Shown here: positions 16,135-23,871 of the stretch, one piece after another
Position numbering within the stretch: position 1 is the stretch's first letter
Layout of the letters: the number at the start of each line of letters is the position of its first letter
Assembly (NCBI GenBank): GCA_965248765.1
Contig: CBDFKF010000004.1
Coordinates: forward strand, 2,046,001 to 2,110,000
Direction of reading: 5' to 3'
DNA from: CBDFKF01 sp965248765
Lineage (GTDB): Bacteria; Pseudomonadota; Alphaproteobacteria; VGEJ01
DNA length: 64,000 nt
Notes under the pieces: generated by a model
Databases searched by the model: none
The model's input: the letters and a program-made list of their open reading frames with translations, nothing else
What the model was told of the DNA's origin: nothing
Position numbers and translations under genes: made by a program

Positions 16135-16875
16135 TCAGGCGCTCTCGCCGCCGCCACCACCCGGCCGATAGGCCGGCGCGACACCCATGCTCTTGACCAT
16201 GTCATCGCCGAACGTCCCGAGCGGGTTGTCCCGGGTCGGCATCTGCGCCACGAACGGCAGGCTCTGATACTTCGCGACCTCGTAGACGCGTCTCAGCTCG
16301 ACGACCGGGTAGCGATGCTCATCGGCCCGCAGGTCGACCAGCGGATAGCGCTCGGTGTGCATGACCAGGAGCGCGGCGCCCTGCCTGCCCCGGGCATCGC
16401 CGCCGGCGGCATCGCCCGCCTCCAGAGTTCCGATGAGGCGTTCGGCGAGGCTGAGCGCCTCGAGCCTTTGGAAGGTCTCGGCCATCGCCCGCACCGTCTC
16501 CGGGCCCACCAGCAAATTCCCCTGCGATGAGAAGTTGGGGCCGGTGACATGGCCCTTCCACTCGGCGCAGTCAGGGCCGGTGAACGCCGCGCTTCCGCCC
16601 TCGGCATCGACGTAGCCGACCTGGCGGATGGCGCGGCCGGGATCCTCGCCCACCAGCTTCTCGCACACCGCCTCGGCGCCCACGCCCTGTGCCATCAGGT
16701 TAAGGCCGTCCTGGGCGAGATAGGGATTGCACCACGACTGCGAGGCGACCGCGCCGACGCCGGGCCGCGCGAACAGGCACGTCGGGCCGATCCCCGGTCC
16801 GGCCGAGGCGACCGCACCCCCCACCTGGCCGGTCCGCGCGCACCGGCCGACGATCGAGAATGTGTTGATCTCCAT
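16135..16875 (-). CDS. DUF1028 family protein (first of a tandem pair)
   Basis: 246 residues, same length and collinear with the downstream copy at 15375-16115. It begins MEINTFSIVGRCARTGQVG and retains SQSWCNPYLA, DGLNLMAQGVGAEAVCEKLVGEDPG, GSAAFTGPDC, GPNFSSQGNLLVG and VDLRADEHRYPVVELRR. Both copies end in a Gly-rich tail. Divergence is moderate rather than recent, with many conservative changes spread along the sequence. The ATG 16875 is preceded on the minus strand by GAGGAC. Candidate roles proposed for this family are hydrolase-like; I see nothing here that decides. Confidence 0.9.
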   Translation of the reverse strand: MEINTFSIVGRCARTGQVGGAVASAGPGIGPTCLFARPGVGAVASQSWCNPYLAQDGLNLMAQGVGAEAVCEKLVGEDPGRAIRQVGYVDAEGGSAAFTGPDCAEWKGHVTGPNFSSQGNLLVGPETVRAMAETFQRLEALSLAERLIGTLEAGDAAGGDARGRQGAALLVMHTERYPLVDLRADEHRYPVVELRRVYEVAKYQSLPFVAQMPTRDNPLGTFGDDMVKSMGVAPAYRPGGGGGESA

Positions 16876-17464
16876 GGGCGTCCTCTCGTTGTCCTCCCCG
16901 CGTCCGGGCATAGCCAGTCTAGCCCCTGAGTCTCGCATTCATTTCTGACTCCAACGGCGCCGGCCTGCGAACTATCATTCGCTCTCGTCCCAAGCACGGC
17001 GTATCGCATGAACGAAACCACCGATCCCGCATCCGCGATCTACCGCATCGCGCTTGAACCGGTGAACAGCCGGGTCGCCGCCGTCATCGATGGTGTGAAC
17101 ATCGCCGACAGCGCGGGGGCTGTGCTGAGCCACGAGACGCATCTGTCCCCGACGCCTTATTTTCCGCGGGCCGACATCGCTGCTGGCGTCCTGCAGCGCG
17201 GCGAGCGCCGCACCTTCTGTCCCTTCAAGGGCACCGCGACACATTGGTCACTGCGCTTGCCGGCCCGCACGATCGAGAACGCGACGTGGAGCTATGGGCG
17301 CCCGCTCGAGCACGCGGTACCGATTACCGGCTACGTCGCGTTCTATGAGGGCGTGATAGAGCGCTGGATCACCGAGCCCGGGGTGCTTGAGGGCAAGGCC
17401 GTCGCCCGGGAAGCGATCGCCGATCTGCCACTCGCCGACTGGATCATGCGCCACGCCTGGTTCG

Positions 17465-17481
17465 CCAAATCCGCGCGCGAC
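17465..17481 (+). repeat. left 17-bp target site duplication of ISNCY copy 1
   Basis: The 17 bases CCAAATCCGCGCGCGAC occur here immediately before the left end TGTCGAGAAC and again at 18879-18895 immediately after the right end GTGACA. This is an exact direct repeat and defines the element's ends. Confidence 0.92.
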
Positions 17482-17549
17482 TGTCGAGAACAAACTGAAT
17501 TGACCGGTTTATGTACCATATGAATTGACCGCTTCAGTTGTGGTTGTTG

Positions 17550-17602
17550 GGCCAGTGGATAAGGGGACGGGCGCGGAGCGGCCGTCCCCTTATCCACTGG
17601 CC
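17550..17602. repeat. perfect 21-bp stem inverted repeat inside the IS (probable terminator)
   Basis: Arms at 17550-17570 and 17582-17602 are exact inverse complements around an 11-base loop; the stem core is CAGTGGATAAGGGGACGG. It lies between the transposase stop and the IS left end and may stop transcription entering or leaving the element, although there is no long T run. In copy 2 (43942-43994) one base of the left arm is changed. Confidence 0.75.
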
Positions 17603-17619
17603 GGTCGCGTCGAAGCGGA

Positions 17620-18795
17620 TCACGCGGCCTGTCTGTGGCTTGTGTTGATGGGCGATCCGTCGGCCTGGTATCGGGCCAGGCAGCGCGGCCCATGGAAGAC
17701 GGCGAGGGTGCGGTCGGGGTATTCGTGGACCCGGACCCTTGCCTTGACGTAGTGGCGGCGATGGCGGTCGGGCGGGATCGCCAGCACCAGGCGTTTGTAG
17801 CGCACGGTATTGTCGTTGGAGACGGTGCGCTCCTGCTGCACGCAGAGGATGTCGTCGAGGGTACCGGCGAAGGGCACGAAGGCGGTGCCCTCGGCTTCCG
17901 GCGGCACCGCGAAGCGGGCGTTGTGGCCTGGCAGGTAGAGCTCCTTGAGGAAGCGGTTGGCCTGGGCCATGTCGGTGATGCCGGCGAGCCTGAGCTCCTG
18001 GGGCAGGCGCTTCTGCAGGGTGGCGAACATGCGTTCCGAGCGCCCCCTTGCCTCGGGCGAGTAGGCCGGGATCAGCTCGATGCCGAGCTGGGCCAGGGCG
18101 CGGCCGAACTGGGTCGGATTGTCCTTGTCGACCGTGCCGCCGGCCTCAGGGGTGTGCCAGTAGTGGCCGGCGCGGTCGGCATAGAGCGAGCAGAACAGCC
18201 CCTTGGCCCGGATCGCCTCGGACACCCCCTGAAAGCTCGACATCGTGCCCTCTTCGGCGACGAAGAAGGCCGAGTAGATCTCACTGGTGGTGTCGTCCAT
18301 GGTGACGATCAGGTCCCACCACTGATCGGGGACCCACGCGTGGCTTGAGCCGTCTTGATGCAGCATCATGCCGGGCAGCGCGCGGCGCGGCCGCTTGCGC
18401 CGGTGCGCCCCGCGCCTGGGCGCCGCCCGTCTTCGCCCATGGGCCTGCAAGCTCAGCCGCACCCAGTTGTAGCTGCGCTTGAAGGCATAGTCCGCGACCA
18501 GCTTCTCGTGGAAGTGCTTGGCGGTGAAGTCCCAGTAGCGGGTGTCGAACAGCGCCAACAGCGCCGTCACCTCGTCGACCGCCGCGCGCCGCGCCGAGAC
18601 CCGGCCCAGACGGCGATCGTAGAGCCCTTCCGCGCCGTCCGCCTCATAGCGGTCGCGCCAGCGCCGGAAGGTGCGCTCTGAAACGCCGAGAACCTCCGCC
18701 GCCTCGGCTTGGCTCAAGCAACCCCGATGGGTGCGGCCGTAAACCTCCTCGAACTTCATCAATCTCAGTCCCTGCAACTGCTCTGTCCGGCGCAT
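17620..18795 (-). CDS. ISNCY/IS1202-type transposase (copy 1)
   Basis: 391 residues. The N-terminus has the helix-turn-helix LSQAEAAEVLGVSERTFRRWRDRY, then the DDE catalytic core: first Asp in LHQDGSSHAWV, second in SLYADRAGHYW, and Glu in EARGRSERMFATLQKRLPQEL. This layout is shared with the ISNCY/IS1202 group, close to IS481/IS3 integrases. The frame is intact and complete. ATG 18795 gives MRRTEQ; an internal ATG 12 codons later is a possible start. It encodes the enzyme for the element's own movement. Confidence 0.93.
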   Translation of the reverse strand: MRRTEQLQGLRLMKFEEVYGRTHRGCLSQAEAAEVLGVSERTFRRWRDRYEADGAEGLYDRRLGRVSARRAAVDEVTALLALFDTRYWDFTAKHFHEKLVADYAFKRSYNWVRLSLQAHGRRRAAPRRGAHRRKRPRRALPGMMLHQDGSSHAWVPDQWWDLIVTMDDTTSEIYSAFFVAEEGTMSSFQGVSEAIRAKGLFCSLYADRAGHYWHTPEAGGTVDKDNPTQFGRALAQLGIELIPAYSPEARGRSERMFATLQKRLPQELRLAGITDMAQANRFLKELYLPGHNARFAVPPEAEGTAFVPFAGTLDDILCVQQERTVSNDNTVRYKRLVLAIPPDRHRRHYVKARVRVHEYPDRTLAVFHGPRCLARYQADGSPINTSHRQAA

Positions 18796-18878
18796 CCAAA
18801 CCCTCCATAGCCTGGAGAGCTTCTAAATCCGGACAGATCGTCTGGTACATAAACCGGACATATCGTGTGTTAGTGACA

Positions 18879-18895
18879 CCAAATCCGCGCGCGAC
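18879..18895 (+). repeat. right 17-bp target site duplication of ISNCY copy 1
   Basis: Exact second copy of CCAAATCCGCGCGCGAC found at 17465-17481. The disrupted DUF427/cyclase frame resumes directly inside it. Confidence 0.92.
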
Positions 18896-18974
18896 TTGAC
18901 CGAGCAACTCGGCCGTAACCTGGCCGACGCCGGCGTACCGTTGCTGCGGCTGAACGTCGGCATCTGGACGCTGC

Positions 18975-19361
18975 GCCGCGAATGCCCTTGCCGATGCGGT
19001 CGATGAAGCGGGCGGTGAGCACCAAGCCGACCGAGCCGGCAAGCGGGAACAACGGCTTGGTGAGCGCGGCGAGGGCGTAGCCGATCACGGTCAGGAGTTT
19101 GCGTCGTCGGAAGTAGTCGCTGAGCGCGCCCGAGAAGACCTTGGTGATCGAGGCGGTGGCCTCGGCGATGCCCTCGACCAGGCCTACCGAGACGAAGCTC
19201 GCACCCAGCACCGAGACCATGAAAACGGGAAGCAGGCTGTGGATGAGCTCCAACGAGGCATCCATGAACAGGCTCACGAATCCCAGCGCCCAAATACTTC
19301 TCGGGATCGCCCGGAGGTTGGCCGACGCGGGTGCGACCCGCGGTACTCGGCCGCCTGTCAT
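18975..19361 (-). pseudogene. MFS transporter, N-terminal fragment
   Basis: From ATG 19361 the fragment reads about 128 residues of major-facilitator protein: ALGFVSLFMDASLELIHSLLPVF, then VGLVEGIAEATASITKVFSGALSDYF, the conserved cytoplasmic loop RRRKLLTVIGYALAAL, and RFIDRIGKGIRG. Typical members are 400 residues and continue GKGIRGAPRDALVAD; here coding ends right after GIRG and runs into the cyclase remnant of the opposite strand. The gene has lost two thirds of its 3' part. This junction, about 18975, was not made by the IS, because IS and target duplication end 80 bases earlier. Confidence 0.8.
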
Positions 19362-19599
19362 GCGATCCGTTGGTTGGTTGCCCGACCGGCCGGCCCGCGG
19401 GGCCTCGCGCCCGCGCCATCGATCAACCCGCTACGGACACCCATAGAGGAACGTTTAGACCCGCTCGTTGATGTCGGCAAAGGGTCTTAGGCGCCAACGA
19501 GATGCGCCGGCAGACGTTGCGGCCGCGTCGCGAGGAAAGCGTGCCTCCCGCGCCCCAAGGCTGCTCTTGGGGGAAAGCGGCAGTAGAAACGATCGCGCT

Positions 19600-19750
19600 T
19601 CATCGCTCGCGCATCGGCTAGCGATCTAGCCCCAATGCGACAGCCGCAACAGCGCCCGCCTGGAGCTTGCTGCACCATGGAGACCGATGCCCGTTCTGGG
19701 TATCACCTCCCTGAACTACGGCTCGGCCGAAAAACGGTCGAGCCTTTTTT
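19600..19750 (+). ncRNA. possible small RNA ending in an intrinsic terminator
   Basis: No convincing protein occupies 19362-19893. The strong terminator at 19720-19750 has no gene upstream on the plus strand, so something must be transcribed towards it. Just before it is the sequence TATCACCTCCCTGAAC, containing ACCTCC, an anti-Shine-Dalgarno motif seen in loops of several alphaproteobacterial small RNAs. The 5' end and structure are not determined. An alternative is an attenuator in the leader of the SDR gene that starts at 19894. Confidence 0.3.
19720..19750 (+). terminator. intrinsic terminator (10-bp stem, A5 loop, T6 tail)
   Basis: GGCTCGGCCG at 19720-19729 pairs with CGGTCGAGCC at 19735-19744 (one G-U pair), loop AAAAA, followed directly by TTTTTT. 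This is a textbook rho-independent terminator on the plus strand. Confidence 0.85.
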
Positions 19751-19893
19751 CCCTCGGCCCGGCCCGCTCCCCGCGGTCTTCCGCCGCGTTCACGGCGCGC
19801 GAGCGCGGCCTTCACGATATGCTCGGTGCGGCGATTTGCCCCAAGGGCTCAGCCCAAGAGGTCAGCCCAGAGGGTCAACATTGGGGGGTCAGC

Positions 19894-20634
19894 ATGCGCA
19901 TGAACGGCAAAGTCGCGCTGGTGACCGGTGCCGGCAGCGGCATCGGCCTCGCCACCGCACGGCGACTGGCGGATGAGGGTGCCACGGTTGTGGCCACCAT
20001 ATTTGATGAATCGCAACGGCCGGCCGTCGCCGGTTTCGAGACCCTGGCGCTGGATGCGCGATCCGAGCCCGATTGGGATCGAGCGCTGGGCCATGTGGAA
20101 AGCACGTATGGCGGGCTCGATATCCTCATCAACAATGCCGGCCTCAACCGCCGCGGCACGGCGGAGAGCACCAGCCTGGAGACGTGGAGCGAGGTGATGG
20201 CGGTCAATCTCACCACCGCGTTTCTCGGCTGCAAAAAGGCGATTCCCCTGCTCCGCCGGCGGGGCGGCGGCGCCATCGTCAATCTGGCCTCTGTCGCGGC
20301 GCTCGCCGGCACGCCCAACATGGTGGCCTATTGCGCCGCCAAGGGTGCCGTCAGGAGCATGACCATGGCGCTCGCTGTCGACCATGCGGGCGAGAACATT
20401 CGCGTCAATTGCGTCTGCCCGGGCGCGATCGACACGGCGATGATCGCCGACATCCTCAGCGACGCAACCGATCCTGAGGCCGCCCGCGCCGCCGTGGCCC
20501 GCCGGCATCCGATGGGGCGCATCGCCAAGGCCGAAGAGGTAGCCGCGGTGATCGCCTTTCTTGCCAGCAGCGACGCCTCGTTCATGACCGGCCTCGCGAT
20601 CCCCGTGGACGGTGGCCGCAGCGTTCGCTTCTAG
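19894..20634 (+). CDS. short-chain dehydrogenase/reductase
   Basis: 246 residues of classical SDR. The cofactor motif is TGAGSGIG near residues 12-19, NNAG occurs at INNAGLNRRG, the catalytic triad is S in NLASVAALAG, Y and K in VAYCAAKGAV, and the C-terminal substrate loop ends VDGGRSVRF. Such enzymes oxidise or reduce hydroxy/keto substrates with NAD(P). I chose ATG 19894 with GGGGGG 5-6 nt upstream; another ATG six bases later is possible. It is followed by a C12 tract and a broken acyl-CoA-dehydrogenase-like gene. The substrate is unknown. Confidence 0.92.
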   Translation: MRMNGKVALVTGAGSGIGLATARRLADEGATVVATIFDESQRPAVAGFETLALDARSEPDWDRALGHVESTYGGLDILINNAGLNRRGTAESTSLETWSEVMAVNLTTAFLGCKKAIPLLRRRGGGAIVNLASVAALAGTPNMVAYCAAKGAVRSMTMALAVDHAGENIRVNCVCPGAIDTAMIADILSDATDPEAARAAVARRHPMGRIAKAEEVAAVIAFLASSDASFMTGLAIPVDGGRSVRF

Positions 20635-20672
20635 CCAACGAGATTGTTCGCCGCGCGAGAAGTGGGCTACCG

Positions 20673-20684
20673 CCCCCCCCCCCC
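20673..20684 (+). repeat. C12 homopolymer tract
   Basis: Twelve consecutive C bases lie 25 nt upstream of the next start codon, between the SDR gene and the broken flavoprotein gene. Such tracts slip during replication and could tune expression, but they are also prone to sequencing error. Confidence 0.8.
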
Positions 20685-20709
20685 GACCAGGGAGAATTGA
20701 AGGAAGGCC

Positions 20710-21825
20710 ATGCAGGTCGATATCTCGACCCTCTGCCAGGAGCTGCGGGAACGCCGGGCTGAGACAAATACCAACCGCAAGATGCTGCCCGTCATTCGCG
20801 ACCTGCTCCGCGAATCGGCTACCCAGCGGATTCTGCAGCCGCCAGCGTATGGCGGCCTTGGCGGCCCCTTGAGCGAGATCGTTGATGTCTTGGACGCAAA
20901 TCAGCGCGGCGTGCGGCTCTGGCGGCTGGTGCGCCGCGCAGTACGTCACGCACAATCACATGATCGCGCAATGGCCGATCGAGGGCCAAGACGCCGTATG
21001 GGGACCGGATCCGAAAGCCTTGGTCAGTGGCATCTTGATCCCCAGCTTTGTCGCTGGCCTTGGGTTACCGGCGTGGATAGTTGCGATTGGTGCATGGTTG
21101 TAGCCTATGAGCAGGATAAGCCGGGGCCTGATACCCACCGCCATTTCTTGCTCCACCGCCCGCAGATCGACGTCATCGATACCTGGCACGCCATCGGCCT
21201 GCGCGGCAGCGGCACGAACGACATTCGGATCGAACAGTTGTTCATCCCGCACCACCTCTCGCTCCCCTTGGCCGATTTGCGCGGCGGCGAGTCGCCTGGC
21301 GGCCATGGGTGCGACCACGCGCTCTATCGGCTGCCGGCCTACGCCACGTTCGGCATCGCCATCACCAGCGGCACGGTCGGGATTTCTCGCGAGATCACCG
21401 CGCAATACAACGCCATCGTTAGAAAGAAGACCTCGGTGATGAGCGAGCAAAGCGTTATGGATTTTTCATCCCAGCAGATCAAGTTCGCCGAAGCCCAATG
21501 TGCCGCCGACAGTGCGGCCGAGCTTCTCCGCTTCGCTGCCGACGAATTTCAAGCCATCGCCTCAGAAGGAGGGCGCCTACCCACGGACGTGGAGCGCGCA
21601 CGCTGTCGGGCGCTCGCGACCTTCGCGGGTAAGACGGCGATGGATGCGGCCAAGCTGGTATGGGACCTCTCCGGAGCCAACAGCGTTCTCAGTGCGAATC
21701 CGCTGGCCGGCCTCTACACCGATGTGATCGTCGCCCGTCAGCACTTCACGCAAAACACCGACCCGAATTTCAAAAGCTATGGCCGCGCCCTCTACGGCCT
21801 GCCACTGGATAATTTGACGCTGTAG
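20710..21825 (+). pseudogene. acyl-CoA dehydrogenase-like flavin monooxygenase (HsaA/HpaB type), frameshifted
   Basis: The reading starts ATG 20710 (ribosome site GGAGAATTGAAGGAAGG) and fits the group D flavin monooxygenase/acyl-CoA dehydrogenase fold: LPVIRDLLRESATQRILQPPAYGG at the start. Around 20885-20910 homology moves to another frame (ACGSGGWCAAQYVTHNHMIAQWP, then GPDPKALVSGILIPS) and near 21050 it returns to the first frame at WPWVTGVDSCDWCMVVAYEQD, with a dozen or so expected residues missing. The rest, WHAIGLRGSGTNDIRIEQLFIP and the helical C-terminus, is intact. One insertion/deletion plus a short internal deletion have destroyed it. Relatives hydroxylate phenols or steroid rings with reduced flavin from a partner. 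Confidence 0.8.
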
Positions 21826-21884
21826 GTGGCCGAGACGAGCACCGCCGGGCGCGTCAGGCCGAGTGAGCCTCGCGACGGCAGACG

Positions 21885-23591
21885 TTAGCGGCGCGCCAAC
21901 GGTCCGCGCAGCAGCTTTCCGGGCAGGGCGCCGGTGTGCTCGTTGTCGCGCAGGATTGTTTCGCCATTCACGACGGTGGCGAGGATGCCATCGGCGGTCT
22001 GTTTGAGCCGTCTTGCGCCGGCCGGCAGATCGTTGACCACTACCGGCATGCGGGCGCCGACGGTGTTGGGATCGAACACCACGAGATCGGCCGCCATGCC
22101 TTCGCGCACCAGGCCGCGGTCATGGAACCCCCAGTGGGTCGCCGTGTCGTATGTCAGGAGACGGACCGCTTGCTCGAGGGTGAAGGCCTCTCGCTGCCGC
22201 ACCCACTGACTGAGGACATGGGTCTGCAGTGAGCTGTCCATGATCTGCGACACATGGGCACCGGAATCGGAGAAGGTCACCACCGAGCGCGGATGGCGCA
22301 TCATCTCGAGCACCTGATCGTCGGATTCGTTGAACAGCGGCTGACGAAAGAACAGCGTGAGATCGTGCTCCAGCGCCAGATCGATCATCGCCGCCACCGG
22401 CGCGACGCCGCGCTCGCGCGCCACCTCGGCCACCGAGCGGTGCGGACCGAGCACCGTATCCATGACGTAGACCCAGTCCCAATCGGGCGGCCGCGCCTCG
22501 GCGCCGCGGACGGGTGGGCCGGTGTAGGGTCGGTTGGCGGCGGCGATCAGCCGGCGCCGGGTCTCCGGGTCGCGCAATGCCTGCTTCTGCCCCGTCAACG
22601 GCAAGGTACGAACCTCGCGCCACGCATCCCAGCTATCGAACGGGGTGCTCGTTTCGAACGACAGCAGCACGTTCAGCGCCCGGCTGTGCACCTGAACGAA
22701 CAGCCTGCCGCCCTCCTCGGCCGCCTGCTCCACCAGCGCGAACCAGGGCCGCCAGGCGCCGGGGGCGCTCCGTGTACTAAACATGCCGAAGGTCACGGGT
22801 CGGCCGGTCTCGATCGACAGCGCCTTTAGCCCCTCGTAGTAAGAGGCCGCGGCTGCCGCATCGGCACCGGTGGGTTGGCCGGCGATCTCGAGGATGCCGG
22901 CACCGACCTCGCCCATGGCGCGCACCATGCGTGCGAGCTCATCCCAGGTCGCGACGCGGCTCGCCACGGGACGGTCGTCGGCGGTTTGGTGGTTGATGCT
23001 GCGCGAGCTGGAAAAGCCCAGGGCGCCGGCGCCGATCGCTTCCTTGACGGCGTCGGCCATCGCCCGCAAGTCGTCCTCCTCGGCCGGCTCCGTGAAGGCA
23101 CGCTCGCCCATGACATAGGTGCGCAGGGCCGAGTGGCCGATGTAGCCGCTGTAGTTGATGCCCTTCGGCAGGGCCTCGATCACATCGAGGTAGTCAGGGT
23201 AAGTCTCCCAGCGCCACTCGATTCCCGCCAGCATCGCCTCGCGCGCGATGTCCTCGGCGCGCTCGAGGTTGCGGAACACGAGATCGGCCTCGGCCGCGCG
23301 GCACGGCGCCAACGTGAAGCCGCAATTGCCCATGACGACGCTGGTAACCCCGTGATAGCACGAGCAGGTGCCCAACGGGTCCCAGAAGACCTGCGCGTCC
23401 ATATGGGTGTGCCCGTCGACGAAGCCCGGGCTGACGACGTGGCCCTCGGCATCGATCACGTGCGGCGCCGTGGCCGCTATTCTGCCGATCGTGGCGATGC
23501 GGCCGTCCTGGACGCCGACGTCGGCACGATAGCGCGGCATCCCGGAACCATCGACGACCGTGCCGTTCTTGATGATGAGGTCGTAGCTCAA
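21885..23591 (-). CDS. N-acyl-D-amino-acid deacylase / D-aminoacylase family amidohydrolase
   Basis: 568 residues of the amidohydrolase superfamily. YDLIIKNGTVVDGSG opens the small beta domain; SPGFVDGHTHMDAQVFWDP holds the HxH metal site; GVTSVVMGNCGFTLAPC includes the Cys typical of D-aminoacylases; VTFSDSGAHVSQIMD contains the catalytic Asp; and LVREGMAADLVVFDP is the usual closing motif. The family hydrolyses N-acyl-D-amino acids or related amides with zinc. The start is a TTG at 23591, the first possible codon; no ATG is nearby upstream. The gene points towards the flavoprotein remnant but is on the opposite strand, with 59 nt between. Confidence 0.88.
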   Translation of the reverse strand: MSYDLIIKNGTVVDGSGMPRYRADVGVQDGRIATIGRIAATAPHVIDAEGHVVSPGFVDGHTHMDAQVFWDPLGTCSCYHGVTSVVMGNCGFTLAPCRAAEADLVFRNLERAEDIAREAMLAGIEWRWETYPDYLDVIEALPKGINYSGYIGHSALRTYVMGERAFTEPAEEDDLRAMADAVKEAIGAGALGFSSSRSINHQTADDRPVASRVATWDELARMVRAMGEVGAGILEIAGQPTGADAAAAASYYEGLKALSIETGRPVTFGMFSTRSAPGAWRPWFALVEQAAEEGGRLFVQVHSRALNVLLSFETSTPFDSWDAWREVRTLPLTGQKQALRDPETRRRLIAAANRPYTGPPVRGAEARPPDWDWVYVMDTVLGPHRSVAEVARERGVAPVAAMIDLALEHDLTLFFRQPLFNESDDQVLEMMRHPRSVVTFSDSGAHVSQIMDSSLQTHVLSQWVRQREAFTLEQAVRLLTYDTATHWGFHDRGLVREGMAADLVVFDPNTVGARMPVVVNDLPAGARRLKQTADGILATVVNGETILRDNEHTGALPGKLLRGPLARR

Positions 23592-23871
23592 CTGCAGGTG
23601 CTCTCGGGCTGGCGGACGGCGTGTGCTGGTCGATAGAGACTAACACTGCCGCACCAAGTCGCACGTGACGATGGAAATCGTGGGCAGGGCGCCGTGGGAC
23701 CCAGGGTTCGCGTGTCGTTCGGCTGCCATGGAAACCCAGGTGTGCCGACGATACTATCTTGCCGGGAGAGGATGCCGTGCGGCGACCTCTGCTATTCGCC
23801 GCCGATGTGATGGGTCCCGCCCGTCTGAAGGCCGCCGGGCCCTGCCTTCGTCGTGAACAACGGAGAACAGC
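23592..23871. other. intergenic region, no gene seen
   Basis: About 280 bases between the D-aminoacylase start and the next GTG start, which diverge. It should hold promoters for both. I see no convincing -35/-10 pair, hairpin or repeat. Confidence 0.4.

Larger units (their letters stand above)
17482..18878 (-). mobile_element. ISNCY (IS1202-like) insertion sequence, copy 1, 1397 bp
   Basis: Ends are fixed by the 17-bp duplication. The left end reads TGTCGAGAACAAACTG and the right end, read inward, TGTCACTAACACAC; both then share CCGGTTTATGTACCA about 22 bases in, so the inverted repeats are interrupted. The element has one transposase gene on the minus strand and a long perfect hairpin between the left end and the transposase stop. 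A second copy of the same length lies at 43874-45270. At least three base differences separate them, one of which changes Tyr to Cys in the transposase. Transposition appears recent. Confidence 0.93.
17008..18975 (+). pseudogene. DUF427 domain / cyclase-like protein, disrupted by an IS and truncated
   Basis: ATG 17008 opens a protein with a DUF427 (nucleotidyltransferase-like, beta-tent) domain: ENSRVAAVIDG-like start, LSHETHLSPTPYFPRADI and CPFKGTATHWSLRLP, then ENATWSYGRPL. It reaches MRHAWFAKSARD at 17481, where the ISNCY element interrupts it. After the element the same reading frame continues from the target duplication as ARDLTEQLGRNLADAGVPLLRLNVGIWTLR, which looks like the helical region before a class III cyclase domain. 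At about 18975 homology ends where an MFS gene fragment on the other strand begins. So the gene was interrupted by insertion and also lost its 3' half by deletion. Confidence 0.72.

Noticed and set aside
19700..19716. TATCACCTCC resembles the 3' end of 16S rRNA
   Set aside because: No other 16S sequence is nearby; only nine bases match. Kept only as an anti-SD-like motif.
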